Below are positions 8,074 through 17,127 of a DNA stretch of 64,000 nucleotides, one piece after another. A program made the translations under genes and the position numbers. Within the stretch, counting starts at the first letter, position 1, and every line of letters starts with the position of its first letter. The notes beneath the pieces were generated by a model. That model was not told the origin of the DNA and did not search any database. It saw only the letters and a list, made by a program, of their open reading frames with translations. Source of the DNA: JAWXUK01 sp044432725 (GTDB lineage: Bacteria; Bacillota; Clostridia; Oscillospirales; Oscillospiraceae); contig JAWXUL010000013.1 of NCBI GenBank assembly GCA_044432725.1, forward strand, positions 7,687 through 71,686. The letters run 5' to 3'.

Positions 8074-10728
8074 TTAGTGTGCTTCTCCCCATGTGTTCCC
8101 CACATGGGTTTCTGTCAACAAAGGCACTGCAAATTCTCCCACAGCTTCCATCTCTTCTGACACCCATTGTGCCACTTGTGCCCCTTCTTCTGCAGGACAA
8201 TCTAAAATAATTTCATCGTGGACTTGCAACACCAAAAATGCGCCAGAACCTTCCTTCTGCAAACGTCTGTCCACAGCAAGCATGGCAAGCTTCATCACAT
8301 CAGCTGCCGTCCCTTGAATGGGGGTATTTTGTGCGATACGCTCTGCCCCACTTCTACGCTGAAAATTACTGCTAGAAAGCTCTGGCACCCAACGTTTTCG
8401 CCCATATAATGTGGAGACAAAGCCTTGCTTCTTCCCTTCTGCCACAACAGTTTCCAAATAAATCTTCACTTGAGAATAAGTGGCAAAATATCGCCCAATA
8501 TAATGCTTCGCCTCTGCCACGGTCACCCCAATATCTTGGGACAAGGAAAAAGCAGACATTCCATAAACAATCCCAAAATTAACAGCCTTTGCCGAGCGTC
8601 TCATCTCTCCTGTCACTTCTTCCAAGGGGACATGGAACACCTGTGAAGCTGTTTGGGTATGAAAATCCTGTCCTGATAAAAACGCAGCAATCATATTTTC
8701 ATCCTCTGCCATATGGGCAAGAAGTCGCAATTCAATCTGGGAATAGTCAGCGTCCACTAGAACTCGACCTTCAGATGCCACAAACATCTCCCGAAGCTCT
8801 GCCCCCAAAGGGGTACGAATGGGGATATTTTGTAGATTTGGCTCTGTAGAGGACAAACGTCCTGTTGCAGTCACCGTGTTTTGAAAACTACTGTGGACTT
8901 TCCCCTCTGGGCTGACTACATTTAATAAGCCCTTTACATAAGTGGCATGGAGTTTAGATAGTTGTCGCTGTTCTAACAACATCCCCAAAATCTGATGTTG
9001 AGGATGGTCCTCTCGTAACTTTTCCAAGACTTCTACATTGGTAGAATAGCCCGTTTTTGTTTTCTTCACTGGTGGTAATTCCATCTTTTCAAAGAGAATC
9101 ACCCCCACTTGCTTGGGAGAAGCAATGTTAAACTCTTCCCCTGCTTCTTCATAAATCCCTTTTTCCAGCTCTTCCAAGCGTGTGGAAAGTTTTTCGCCAT
9201 AAAGACGAAGCTTCCCAGAATCCAAAGAAATCCCATGTTGCTCCATCCTTGCCAAAAGCCCTGACAGTGGCAATTCAATCTCTTGATACAACGAGGTCAA
9301 GCCCTGTTTCTCTAAAAGATCTGGGAGCATTCTTCCCAAAACATCCAAAGCACCACAATGAGAAGCAAAGGCTTCCAATGCAACCTCAGGGTCAGATAGG
9401 GGTGAAAAGGCATTCTCTGACAGAAAAGCATCGGCTTCGATTAAAGAAGCGTGACAATATTTTCGCACCAAATCTTCCAAATCATAACTTCGCACATCAG
9501 GGGCAAGAAGATAGGCAGCAAGTTGCACATCAAAGACAATGTTATCTGGGACAATCCCCTCTGACAGTAACTGAAATGCCAAGACTTTGCTGTGATACAC
9601 CATTAATTTCACATCAGCAGAAAACAACTCTTTCAGCATTGTGCCATAATCATCAAAGCTATGCTCCAACATCATCACACAGCGACCCAGCTCTGGCTCC
9701 TGATGATGGAGGGCAATGCCTGAAAGTTCTGGAAGTGCTAGAACTGCAAGTGTTTCCCCTTTCCAGTTCTCCATCAAATCTAAAAACTGTGACAAGGTAT
9801 TTTTCTGTTCCACCATGGGAACTGCAAGCCAACCCTCTTCCTCTGCTGCCATCTCTCTCAAGCCATAAGCATCAATAAACTTATGCAAATCCAAGTCTTG
9901 CAACAAAGAAATCAGGCGTTCTTTGTCAAACTCCTGAATCAGATACTCTGCTGGATGAAAATCCAACGGCACCTCTCGTCGAATCAGAGCAAGGTCATAA
10001 GACATGGTCGCCATGTCTTTCCCACCTCGCAACTTCGCCAAAGCACCCTTTTTCAAGTCAAGGGTTTCCTCTGGATCTTCCAAAAGTTCGTATATTTTTT
10101 CTAAAGAATGATGTTTTTGAATCAAAGGCAGAGCCGTTTTCTCTCCAATCCCTCGAATACCAGGGATATTGTCCGAAGAATCCCCCATAATCCCCTTGAA
10201 ATCCACCAAGTGAAGGGGAGGAAAGCCATAGGTCTCGTCAAATAAGGCTGGGGTAAATCGCTTCATCCCCCCTTTTCCAGAAGAAAGATAGCACACAGTG
10301 GTCAAATCTGTCACCAGTTGCAAGGCATCCCGATCCCCTGTGACAATGACAGTTTCCCAGCCAGCCTCTTGGTCGATGCGGGCAATGGTACCAATTAAAT
10401 CATCTGCTTCAAAGCCTTCCACGGAAAAAGAAGGCAAATTCATGGCAGAGAGAATCTCTTTGAGCAAAGGAAATTGCGACACCAACTCTTCTGGCATTTT
10501 ATGTCGCCCTGCTTTATATTCTGGATAGGAAAGATGACGAAAAGTAGGGGCTTTTAAATCAAAAGTAACGGTGATGCTGTCTGGTTTTTCTTCTTTTTTC
10601 AACTTTTCTAAGGTGGTTAAAAAACCAAAAATCCCCCCTGTTCCTTGTCCTTTTCCATTGGTGAGAGAGACAAGTCCGTAAAAGGAGCGATTGAGTAGGG
10701 AATTGCCGTCGATAACAAGATTTTTCAT
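8074..10728 (-). CDS. polA: DNA polymerase I
   Basis: An 884-residue repair and Okazaki-fragment polymerase: N-terminal 5' nuclease (NLVIDGNSLLNRSFYG, FEADDLIGTIA, GDSSDNIPGIRGIGEKTA), a middle domain, and the family A polymerase domain (DYSQIELRLLAHMA, KAVNFGIVYGMSAFSLS, LQVHDEIILDCP). In the middle domain the carboxylate motifs of the 3'-5' exonuclease are missing: the Exo I position reads TLAVLALPELSG with no DxE. Proofreading is therefore probably lost, as in many Firmicutes. The open frame has 20 extra codons upstream, but the ATG at 10726-10728 has an AAAGGAA site and fits the family. Confidence 0.96.
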   Translation of the reverse strand: MKNLVIDGNSLLNRSFYGLVSLTNGKGQGTGGIFGFLTTLEKLKKEEKPDSITVTFDLKAPTFRHLSYPEYKAGRHKMPEELVSQFPLLKEILSAMNLPSFSVEGFEADDLIGTIARIDQEAGWETVIVTGDRDALQLVTDLTTVCYLSSGKGGMKRFTPALFDETYGFPPLHLVDFKGIMGDSSDNIPGIRGIGEKTALPLIQKHHSLEKIYELLEDPEETLDLKKGALAKLRGGKDMATMSYDLALIRREVPLDFHPAEYLIQEFDKERLISLLQDLDLHKFIDAYGLREMAAEEEGWLAVPMVEQKNTLSQFLDLMENWKGETLAVLALPELSGIALHHQEPELGRCVMMLEHSFDDYGTMLKELFSADVKLMVYHSKVLAFQLLSEGIVPDNIVFDVQLAAYLLAPDVRSYDLEDLVRKYCHASLIEADAFLSENAFSPLSDPEVALEAFASHCGALDVLGRMLPDLLEKQGLTSLYQEIELPLSGLLARMEQHGISLDSGKLRLYGEKLSTRLEELEKGIYEEAGEEFNIASPKQVGVILFEKMELPPVKKTKTGYSTNVEVLEKLREDHPQHQILGMLLEQRQLSKLHATYVKGLLNVVSPEGKVHSSFQNTVTATGRLSSTEPNLQNIPIRTPLGAELREMFVASEGRVLVDADYSQIELRLLAHMAEDENMIAAFLSGQDFHTQTASQVFHVPLEEVTGEMRRSAKAVNFGIVYGMSAFSLSQDIGVTVAEAKHYIGRYFATYSQVKIYLETVVAEGKKQGFVSTLYGRKRWVPELSSSNFQRRSGAERIAQNTPIQGTAADVMKLAMLAVDRRLQKEGSGAFLVLQVHDEIILDCPAEEGAQVAQWVSEEMEAVGEFAVPLLTETHVGNTWGEAH

Positions 10729-10842
10729 ATTGGTTTCCTTTCTAACGCTGGGGTTGATGTCAACGAGGAAATCTATCCTTTGAATCATGAGGGATTTCCA
10801 AACAGATTCCCCCCCAATTAGAACAAAACTAAAAAGAAAAAA

Positions 10843-10871
10843 TTTGTACTCTTGGGTGTCAAGAGTACAAA
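10843..10871 (-). terminator. Terminator of htpG
   Basis: A perfect 12-bp stem, TTTGTACTCTTG with its complement, 5-base loop, T-runs on both strands. It lies after the htpG stop on the minus strand and upstream of polA. Confidence 0.85.
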
Positions 10872-10917
10872 CTTTTTTTGTTCTCAGATTGCTCTAAAAA
10901 GTAGGAATGTCCCCTTC

Positions 10918-12834
10918 TTATGCCATCAATTCAGAAATCAAAGCCCCAAACTCAGCAGGGTCTTCCAGTGGCAAGTCTGCCAGAAGCAATGCTTGTCCAT
11001 AGAATAATTTTGCATATTTTTCTAGTTTTCCTTGGTCTCCAGACTCAGCCACTTTTTTCAAATTGGCATAGGCAGGGGACTCTGGATTAAATTCCAACAC
11101 ACGTTCAGCGTGCATATCAGCGCCGCCGTCGATTTTGCTCATATATTTTTCCATTTCCAAAGAAACGCTTCCTTGTGTGGCAAGGACCACAGTCCCAGAG
11201 GTGAGCATGGTAGAAATCCGTACATCCACCACTTTCCCTTCCAAAACTTCTTTCACTTTGGTCAAAACATCTTTGTCTGCTTCTGTTTTTTCTTCTTGTT
11301 CTTTCTTTTCTTCTTCTGTTTGTGGCAAAGCATCCTCGTCATTGACAGATTTGAACATCTTATCTTCTAACATGCCCAAGCCTTTCATCACAAAGTCGTC
11401 CACATCTTCGAAGCAATAAAGAACTTCAAATCCCTTGTCCAAAATACGTTGTACCTGTGGCAATTTAGAGATTTGTGCCATGTTCTTCCCACAAGCATAG
11501 TAAATATACTTTTGATCTTCAGGCATACGTTCGATATATTCTTTAAATGTGACGTTTTTATCCTCTTTAGAGGACCAGAACAGCAACAAATCACGAATGG
11601 TTTCTTTGTGTTGACCAAATTCAGCCACCACACCAAATTTCAGTTGTGCCCCAAAAGCTTTCCAGAAGCCTTCATACTTCTCACGCTCATCTTTTTGGAA
11701 TTTCAACAACTCGTTTTTGATTTTCTTTTCCAAATTATTAGAAATCACTTGCAATTCACGGGTTTGTTGCAACATTTCACGGCTGATATTCAAAGAGAAG
11801 TCTTGTGAATCCACCACACCTTTGATGAAACGGAAGTGATCAGGAATCAGCTCTGCACATTTCTCCATAATCAGCACCCCAGAAGAGTAAAGCTGTAAGC
11901 CTTTTTCAAATTCACGGGTATAGAAGTTATAAGGAGCCTCAGAAGGAATATAAAGGAGGGCTTTATAAGTCACGTGACCTTCCACTGAAGTATGAATGGT
12001 GGAAAGAGGTTCTTTCCAGTCGTTGAACTTACTTTGATAGAAAGCGTTGTACTCTTCCTCTGTCACCTTGCTTTTTGGTTTTTGCCAAATAGGTGTCATA
12101 GAGTTCAACGTCTTATCCTCACGACTTGTGACCCAGTCATCTTTCTCTTCTCCTGATTCAGGGTCTGTCACAGTGATGCGATCTGTTTTTTCCATCTCCA
12201 TAACAATAGGGAAACGGATATAATCAGAATATTTCTTCACCAATCCTTGGAGACGCATTTCTTCCACATAATCGTCATACTCATCAGAATCTGTGTTTTC
12301 TTTAATGTGCATCACAATAGTAGTACCGATTTCTCCACCATCTGCACCTTTTTCGATGGTATAGCCATCTGTTCCTGTGGATTTCCACACATAAGATTCT
12401 TCAGAACCATAACGACGAGAGGTGACAGTCACTTCGTCAGCGACCATAAAGGCAGAATAAAATCCCACACCAAATTGACCAATCACGTCAATGTCATCCC
12501 CTGCTTTTTCTTTGTCCATCTCTTCTTTGAATTGCAAAGAGCCAGAACGGGCAATGGTCCCCAGATTGTTTTCTAGTTCTTCCTTTGTCATGCCAATCCC
12601 TTTGTCAATCAAAGTCAAAGTACGTGCCTCTTTGTCAGGGACAAGTCGAATCACTTGCTCGTCACGATTGACAGTTAAGTCATTTTCTGTCAAAGAAAGA
12701 TAAGCAAGCTTGTCCTGTGCGTCACTGGCGTTAGAGATCAGCTCTCTTAAAAAAATTTCCTTGTTGGTGTAAATAGAATGAATCATTAAATCCATCAAAC
12801 GTTTTGATTCAGCTTTAAATTGTGTTTTTTCCAT
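10918..12834 (-). CDS. htpG: Chaperone HtpG (Hsp90)
   Basis: ATP-dependent dimeric chaperone of the cytoplasm, 638 residues. The GHKL ATPase fold is plain: ELISNASDAQDKL (N-box), DKGIGMTKEEL, and GQFGVGFYSAFMVAD (lid/G2), followed by the middle domain (LYIPSEAP, GVLIMEKCAELIPDHFRFIKGVVDS) and a C-terminal dimerisation domain after an acidic EEEKKEQEEKTEAD stretch. Start has an AAAGGAG site. The gene is monocistronic, with a strong promoter and a perfect CIRCE operator directly downstream of the -10, so it should be repressed by HrcA. Confidence 0.97.
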   Translation of the reverse strand: MEKTQFKAESKRLMDLMIHSIYTNKEIFLRELISNASDAQDKLAYLSLTENDLTVNRDEQVIRLVPDKEARTLTLIDKGIGMTKEELENNLGTIARSGSLQFKEEMDKEKAGDDIDVIGQFGVGFYSAFMVADEVTVTSRRYGSEESYVWKSTGTDGYTIEKGADGGEIGTTIVMHIKENTDSDEYDDYVEEMRLQGLVKKYSDYIRFPIVMEMEKTDRITVTDPESGEEKDDWVTSREDKTLNSMTPIWQKPKSKVTEEEYNAFYQSKFNDWKEPLSTIHTSVEGHVTYKALLYIPSEAPYNFYTREFEKGLQLYSSGVLIMEKCAELIPDHFRFIKGVVDSQDFSLNISREMLQQTRELQVISNNLEKKIKNELLKFQKDEREKYEGFWKAFGAQLKFGVVAEFGQHKETIRDLLLFWSSKEDKNVTFKEYIERMPEDQKYIYYACGKNMAQISKLPQVQRILDKGFEVLYCFEDVDDFVMKGLGMLEDKMFKSVNDEDALPQTEEEKKEQEEKTEADKDVLTKVKEVLEGKVVDVRISTMLTSGTVVLATQGSVSLEMEKYMSKIDGGADMHAERVLEFNPESPAYANLKKVAESGDQGKLEKYAKLFYGQALLLADLPLEDPAEFGALISELMA

Positions 12835-12870
12835 GGTTTTTTGCTCCTTTGTATCATGTTTTCGAAAGAA

Positions 12871-12897
12871 TTAGCACTCATGTCTGTCGAGTGCTAA
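12871..12897 (-). promoter_or_regulatory. CIRCE operator (HrcA binding site) of htpG
   Basis: TTAGCACTC-N9-GAGTGCTAA, a perfect match to the CIRCE consensus, placed just after the -10 box so that it covers the likely start point. It predicts heat-shock control of htpG by HrcA. Confidence 0.96.
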
Positions 12898-12901
12898 TGT
12901 T

Positions 12902-12930
12902 ATGTTACCACTTGTTTTATGAAATGTCAA
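12902..12930 (-). promoter_or_regulatory. Promoter of htpG
   Basis: Minus strand TTGACA, 17 bases, TAACAT, immediately upstream of the CIRCE element. Confidence 0.8.
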
Positions 12931-12990
12931 GAAAAAAATGAAAATTTTTTCAAAATAGGACAAGGTTTTTTTCCTTTTTTCCTAAAAGCT

Positions 12991-13020
12991 ATAGACGAAA
13001 GATAAAAATTACTATATAAT
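12991..13020 (+). promoter_or_regulatory. Promoter candidate for the ACT-DUF711 operon
   Basis: ATAGAC, 18 bases, TATAAT, about 38 bases before the ACT gene. The -35 is weak. Confidence 0.45.
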
Positions 13021-13057
13021 AAAATGGCAAATTTATTTTTAAAAGGAGTATCACTCT

Positions 13058-13321
13058 ATGAAAGCTATTGTCACTGTGGTAGGAAAAGACCAAGTAGGTA
13101 TCATCGCCTCTGTCTGTTCCCTTTTATCTCAAGCAGGTGCCAACATTTTAGACATCAGCCAAACCGTCTTACAAGAATATTTCACCATGGTAATGCTCGT
13201 GGATTTAGCAGATATGGACTTTGCCAAAATCTCTTCAGAACTTGACAAAGCAGGGGAAGAAAAAGGTCTTTCCATTCGTATCCAACGGGAAGAAATCTTC
13301 AACGCCATGCATCGTATATAA
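13058..13321 (+). CDS. ACT-domain protein (UPF0237 family)
   Basis: An 87-residue protein that is a single ACT domain: MKAIVTVVGKDQVGIIASVC, then GANILDISQTVLQEYFTMVMLVDL, the usual beta-alpha-beta-beta-alpha-beta order with the ligand-loop glycine. ACT domains bind amino acids or other small metabolites. It is preceded by AAAAGGAG and followed after 14 bases by the DUF711 gene; the two are neighbours in many Firmicutes, which suggests the ACT protein regulates or partners DUF711. Ligand unknown. Confidence 0.88.
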   Translation: MKAIVTVVGKDQVGIIASVCSLLSQAGANILDISQTVLQEYFTMVMLVDLADMDFAKISSELDKAGEEKGLSIRIQREEIFNAMHRI

Positions 13322-13335
13322 AAAGGGGGATCATC

Positions 13336-14694
13336 GTGTTAAATCAACAAGAAATTATGCAAACCATCGGCATGATAGAAAGCCAAAATTTAGATGTCCG
13401 TACCATCACCATGGGCATCTCTCTTCTTTCTTGTGCCCACCCTGACCCCAAAATAGCTTGTGACAAAATTTATGACAAAATTACAAACTATGCCCAGAAC
13501 TTAGTGAAAACAGGGGAAGATTTAGAACGTGAATACGGAATCCCCATTGTGAATAAACGTATTTCTGTCACCCCCATCGCCCAAGTGGCAGCAGCCAGCA
13601 ACATAGATAATTACACTTGCTTTGCCCAAGCGCTGGACAAAGCAGCCCGAGAATGTGGTGTGAACTTTATCGGTGGCTTTTCTGCCTTGGTGCAAAAAGG
13701 CATGACAAACGCTGACCGTATCTTAATCAACTCCATCCCTGAAGCTCTTGCTTCTACCAATATTGTCTGTTCCTCTGTGAACGTTGGCTCCACCAAAGCC
13801 GGCATTGATATGACAGCTGTGCAACGCATGGGAGAAGTCATCAAAGAACTGGCAGACCGTACCAAAGAGGCAAAAGGTTTTGGCTGTGCCAAACTGGTGG
13901 TATTTTGTAACGCTGTGGAGGATAACCCCTTTATGGCTGGTGCCTTCCACGGGGTAGGCGAAGGGGAAAAAGTCATCAACGTAGGAGTCTCTGGCCCTGG
14001 TGTGGTCCACCATGCCCTGAAACAAGTGGCAGGACAACCCTTTGATGTGGTGGCAGAAACCATCAAAAAAACAGCCTTTCGCATCACCCGTGTGGGACAA
14101 CTGGTGGCACAAGAAGCAAGCAGACGTTTAGATACACCTTTCGGTATCGTGGACTTGTCCCTTGCCCCCACACCCGCTGTGGGCGATTCTGTGGCACGTA
14201 TTTTAGAAGAAATGGGTCTGGAAACCTGTGGCACCCACGGCACCACAGCTGCCCTTGCTTTATTAAATGATGCCGTAAAAAAAGGTGGCGTCATGGCTTC
14301 TTCCCACGTAGGTGGTCTCTCTGGTGCTTTCATTCCTGTCTCAGAAGACGAAGGCATGATTGCTGCCGCCAAATCAGGGGCTTTGACACTGGACAAGCTA
14401 GAAGCCATGACCTGTGTCTGCTCTGTAGGGCTTGACATGATTGCCGTGCCAGGAGACACCCCAGCTTCCACCCTTTCAGCCATCATCGCCGACGAATCAG
14501 CCATCGGCATGGTCAACAACAAAACCACTGCCGTTCGAATCATCCCTGCCCCCAACTGCAAAGTAGGGGATGTGGTAGAATTTGGAGGACTCCTTGGCAC
14601 AGCTCCAGTGCAAGCTGTCCACCCTTATTCTGCAGAATCTTTTATCGCTCGTGGAGGTCGTATCCCCGCTCCCCTTCACAGCCTTAGGAACTAA
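13336..14694 (+). CDS. DUF711 / UPF0210 (PFL family) protein
   Basis: A 452-residue protein recognised by its N-terminus (LNQQEIMQTIGMIESQNLDVRTITMGISLLSC) and the highly conserved GFSALVQKGMT, NVGSTKAGIDM and CGTHGTTAALALLNDAVKKGG blocks. It starts with GTG after a GGGGG-containing site. Related to PFL-like folds, but no activity has been shown that I can name, and no glycyl radical motif is seen. Operon with the ACT protein; rimI follows after 7 bases. Confidence 0.88.
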   Translation: MLNQQEIMQTIGMIESQNLDVRTITMGISLLSCAHPDPKIACDKIYDKITNYAQNLVKTGEDLEREYGIPIVNKRISVTPIAQVAAASNIDNYTCFAQALDKAARECGVNFIGGFSALVQKGMTNADRILINSIPEALASTNIVCSSVNVGSTKAGIDMTAVQRMGEVIKELADRTKEAKGFGCAKLVVFCNAVEDNPFMAGAFHGVGEGEKVINVGVSGPGVVHHALKQVAGQPFDVVAETIKKTAFRITRVGQLVAQEASRRLDTPFGIVDLSLAPTPAVGDSVARILEEMGLETCGTHGTTAALALLNDAVKKGGVMASSHVGGLSGAFIPVSEDEGMIAAAKSGALTLDKLEAMTCVCSVGLDMIAVPGDTPASTLSAIIADESAIGMVNNKTTAVRIIPAPNCKVGDVVEFGGLLGTAPVQAVHPYSAESFIARGGRIPAPLHSLRN

Positions 14695-14701
14695 ATTTTC
14701 T

Positions 14702-15154
14702 ATGACAACGATCGTCCCTATGACCCACGCCCATCTACAACAAGTGGCAGACTTAGAACAAATATCTTTCTCACGTCCTTGGTCTTTGGAGCAACTGACG
14801 GAATCTTTGGACAAACCGGAGTATTCCTTTCTAGTTGCCGAGGATGAAGAGAAAAATGTGATGGGCTTCGGTAGCATCATCGTGGTGGCAGATGAAGGCT
14901 ACATCAATAATATTTCTGTCTATCCAGAGCACAAAAGAAAAGGCATCGCCTCTTCTCTTTTACGTGCTTTTTGCAACCAATGGGAAAGAAAATTAGTATT
15001 CTTAACACTGGAAGTGCGAAAAAGCAACCACCCCGCCATCGCTCTCTATCAAAAATTTGGCTTTGTCCAGTTGGGAGAGCGAAAAAATTACTATGAAGAA
15101 CCAGTGGAAAATGCCCTGATCCTAACAAAAAACTTCTGGGAGACAAAAACATGA
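14702..15154 (+). CDS. rimI: Ribosomal-protein-alanine N-acetyltransferase RimI-like
   Basis: A 150-residue GNAT acetyltransferase: ISFSRPWSLEQLTESL at the N-terminus, the acetyl-CoA loop VYPEHKRKGIASSLL (R/QxxGxG/A type), then LEVRKSNHPAIALYQKFGFVQLGERKNYYEEP, which is the RimI signature. The longer open frame begins inside DUF711; the ATG at 14702 gives the family length. It overlaps tsaD by 4 bases (ATGA), the usual rimI-tsaD coupling, so it may act on ribosomal protein S18 or another N-terminus; substrate not proven. Confidence 0.9.
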   Translation: MTTIVPMTHAHLQQVADLEQISFSRPWSLEQLTESLDKPEYSFLVAEDEEKNVMGFGSIIVVADEGYINNISVYPEHKRKGIASSLLRAFCNQWERKLVFLTLEVRKSNHPAIALYQKFGFVQLGERKNYYEEPVENALILTKNFWETKT

Positions 15155-16176
15155 AACTTCTTGCCATCGAAACATCCTGTGACGAAACAGCCGCTGCTGT
15201 GGTACAGGATGGACGGCACATCCTCTCCAATGCCATTGCAAGTCAAATTGAAATGCATCGTGTCTATGGTGGGGTGGTGCCAGAGCTTGCCTCTCGCAGC
15301 CACATCGCCACCATTTCTCAGATCACAAAACAAGCATTGGCAGAAGCAAATCTGGATTTGTCCCAAATAGATGGCATCGCTGTCACAGCAGCCCCTGGGC
15401 TGATTGGTGCTTTGTTGGTGGGCTTAAATTTTGCCAAAGGTCTTGCCTTTGGACAAAATCTTCCCCTGATTCCTGTCCACCATGTCCGTGGACACATCGC
15501 CAGTAACTATCTGTCACACCCTGATTTAGCCCCCCCATTTCTTTGCCTCTGTGTCTCTGGTGGCACCACCACTTTGGTGGAAGTGGAAACCTATACCCAA
15601 ATGAAAATCCTCGGCTCCACCAGAGATGACGCAGTGGGAGAATGCTTTGACAAAGTGGCTCGTGTCCTTGGCATCGGCTACCCTGGTGGAAAACCCTTGG
15701 ACGACCTCGCCCAAGGGGGCGACCCCAAAGCCTATCCTCTTCCACGGGGAAAAGTGGACAACGCTCCTTTAGATATGTCTTTTTCAGGACTGAAAACGGC
15801 TTCCATCAATTTGATACACAATCATCAGCAAAAAGAAGAAGCCCTTCACCTCCCAAACTTCGCTGCCTCCTTTTCCCAAGCTGTGTGTGATGTACTATTA
15901 CCACGGATTTTATTGGCTGTGGAAAAAACAGGTCAGCGAAAGCTTGCCATCGCAGGGGGAGTCTCTGCCAATACACAGTTACGTAAAAACCTGAGGGATC
16001 TCTGCCAAGGAAAGGGAATCTCTCTTTATCTCCCAGAACTTTCTCTCTGTGGGGATAACGCTGCCATGATTGGTGCCCAAGGATTTTATCAATATCAAGC
16101 AGGTCTGGTGGCTCCTTGGGATCTCAATGCCAGTGCCACTTGGGACTTGTCCCAAGAACTGACAGGCAAAAAATAA
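15151..16176 (+). CDS. tsaD: tRNA N6-adenosine threonylcarbamoyltransferase TsaD
   Basis: Transfers the threonylcarbamoyl group to A37 of ANN-decoding tRNAs, with TsaB and TsaE. The 341-residue protein starts MKLLAIETSCDETAAAVV, has the metal ligands in HHVRGHIASNYL (His111, His115), the ASKH ATPase blocks CVSGGTTTLVEV and AGGVSANTQLR, and the last ligand in LCGDNAAMIG. TsaE is encoded far away at 55.3 kb; TsaB is not in the window. Ends at a terminator shared with the convergent lipoprotein gene. Confidence 0.96.
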   Translation: MKLLAIETSCDETAAAVVQDGRHILSNAIASQIEMHRVYGGVVPELASRSHIATISQITKQALAEANLDLSQIDGIAVTAAPGLIGALLVGLNFAKGLAFGQNLPLIPVHHVRGHIASNYLSHPDLAPPFLCLCVSGGTTTLVEVETYTQMKILGSTRDDAVGECFDKVARVLGIGYPGGKPLDDLAQGGDPKAYPLPRGKVDNAPLDMSFSGLKTASINLIHNHQQKEEALHLPNFAASFSQAVCDVLLPRILLAVEKTGQRKLAIAGGVSANTQLRKNLRDLCQGKGISLYLPELSLCGDNAAMIGAQGFYQYQAGLVAPWDLNASATWDLSQELTGKK

Positions 16177-16241
16177 ACAAAGGGTAATCACAAAAAATAT
16201 GCCCTAAAATTCCCCAGTGATTTTTACAACCAGACTTCAGG

Positions 16242-16313
16242 TTTTCCACTTTTCCACCAAGTTTTCCACCATCTTTTCTCCAATGTGGAAAACTATGTGG
16301 AAACTGTGTAAAA
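16242..16313. promoter_or_regulatory. Cluster of six DnaA-box-like 9-mers
   Basis: Within 72 bp: TTTTCCACT (16242), TTTTCCACC (16250 and 16262) on plus; TTTTCCACA (16284-16292), GTTTCCACA (16296-16304) and TTTTACACA (16305-16313) on minus. Two match the DnaA consensus TTWTNCACA exactly, the rest differ by one or two bases. The same bases also form a 10-bp inverted repeat, AGTTTTCCAC/GTGGAAAACT. Could be a DnaA-binding cluster away from the origin; no dnaA or dnaN gene is near. Confidence 0.45.
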
Positions 16314-16410
16314 CTTTCTGTAATCAGATGTGAATTTTCTTTGAACAAGATCAGAGCATCCCCCTCTTTGTCCGTGGGAAATGTAAGATGATTCCACCTG
16401 TAAAAGAATG

Positions 16411-16446
16411 AAAATCTATGCCCTCAGTACAGAGGACATAGATTTT
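16411..16446. terminator. Bidirectional terminator tsaD / lipoprotein
   Basis: AAAATCTATGCCCTC pairs with GAGGACATAGATTTT (one mismatch, 6-base loop), with T-run on plus and A-run before it. Confidence 0.85.
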
Positions 16447-16531
16447 TTTGCTTGTGAGACCACTTAACCCCTTGAAAAGGCTAAAATTTCTTTTCTTGTC
16501 TCAAGAAAGCTTTTAGCGTCCCTGTTTCTGT

Positions 16532-16972
16532 TTATCTCATCTCTTCCACAGAATCTTTAAAGTCTTCTCCCATATCCTTGAGATCGTCCCCTATCTCATC
16601 CAAACCATCCTTTGCCTGATCCCAAAGTGCTGGTGCCTCTTCTGTGGGCAACTCTTCTCCATAAGGATACACCTTACCATGGGCAGTGGCATAATACTGC
16701 CCGTGTTTTTTCATCAGCTCCCAAGAAGCCACCTCTTCTATGGTGGCTGAACCACTGGTTTCCATATAGCTGGTCATGCCCTCTGCCACCATGCCACCCA
16801 TATCCATCCCATCACCATAAACAGAACCCATGCCCACATCATAGCCTTCTCCATAAACGCCCATGGAATCTCCTCCTCTGTTCTCGTACATAGAAGGATC
16901 TTTCCCCTCCTCTGTGCTACAAGCAGTCAAACAGACCAAACATAAAGCAGGCAATAAAAATTTCTTCAACAT
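16532..16972 (-). CDS. Small lipoprotein, Gly/Met/Tyr-rich
   Basis: A 146-residue predicted lipoprotein: signal peptide MLKKFLLPALCLVCLTAC with lipobox LTAC (Cys18). Residues 27-65 are rich in Gly, Met and Tyr with a loose repeat (YGEGYDVGMGSVYGDGMDMGG), and the C-terminus is acidic and helical (DGLDEIGDDLKDMGEDFKDS). A central part, MKKHGQYYATAHGKVYPYGEELPTEE, is the most ordered-looking segment. I do not recognise the family. Start has AGGGATG. Monocistronic. Confidence 0.7.
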   Translation of the reverse strand: MLKKFLLPALCLVCLTACSTEEGKDPSMYENRGGDSMGVYGEGYDVGMGSVYGDGMDMGGMVAEGMTSYMETSGSATIEEVASWELMKKHGQYYATAHGKVYPYGEELPTEEAPALWDQAKDGLDEIGDDLKDMGEDFKDSVEEMR

Positions 16973-17127
16973 AGCTCACATCCCTTTCACTTTCTTCTTT
17001 TTTCCAAAAATCCATACTCACTGAAATGAGTATCTACAATAGTTTCTCCCTTAAAAATTATTTCATACTTCTGACTTTGAAAAACCAAGAGTATCATTTT
17101 GGAAATTTTTTTGAAAGTGAATTGCTA

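Larger units (their letters stand above)
16177..16531. other. Intergenic region tsaD-lipoprotein (355 bp)
   Basis: No gene seen. It contains the cluster of DnaA-box-like 9-mers at 16242-16313 and the bidirectional terminator at 16411-16446. Confidence 0.6.

Noticed and set aside
9180..9878. 232-codon open frame on the plus strand
   Set aside because: Antisense to polA, no start signal, His/Pro/Gln-rich product typical of shadow frames.
13611..14600. 329-codon open frame on the minus strand
   Set aside because: Exactly antisense to DUF711, low-complexity Ser/Pro/Thr-rich product, no ribosome site; a shadow of the real gene.
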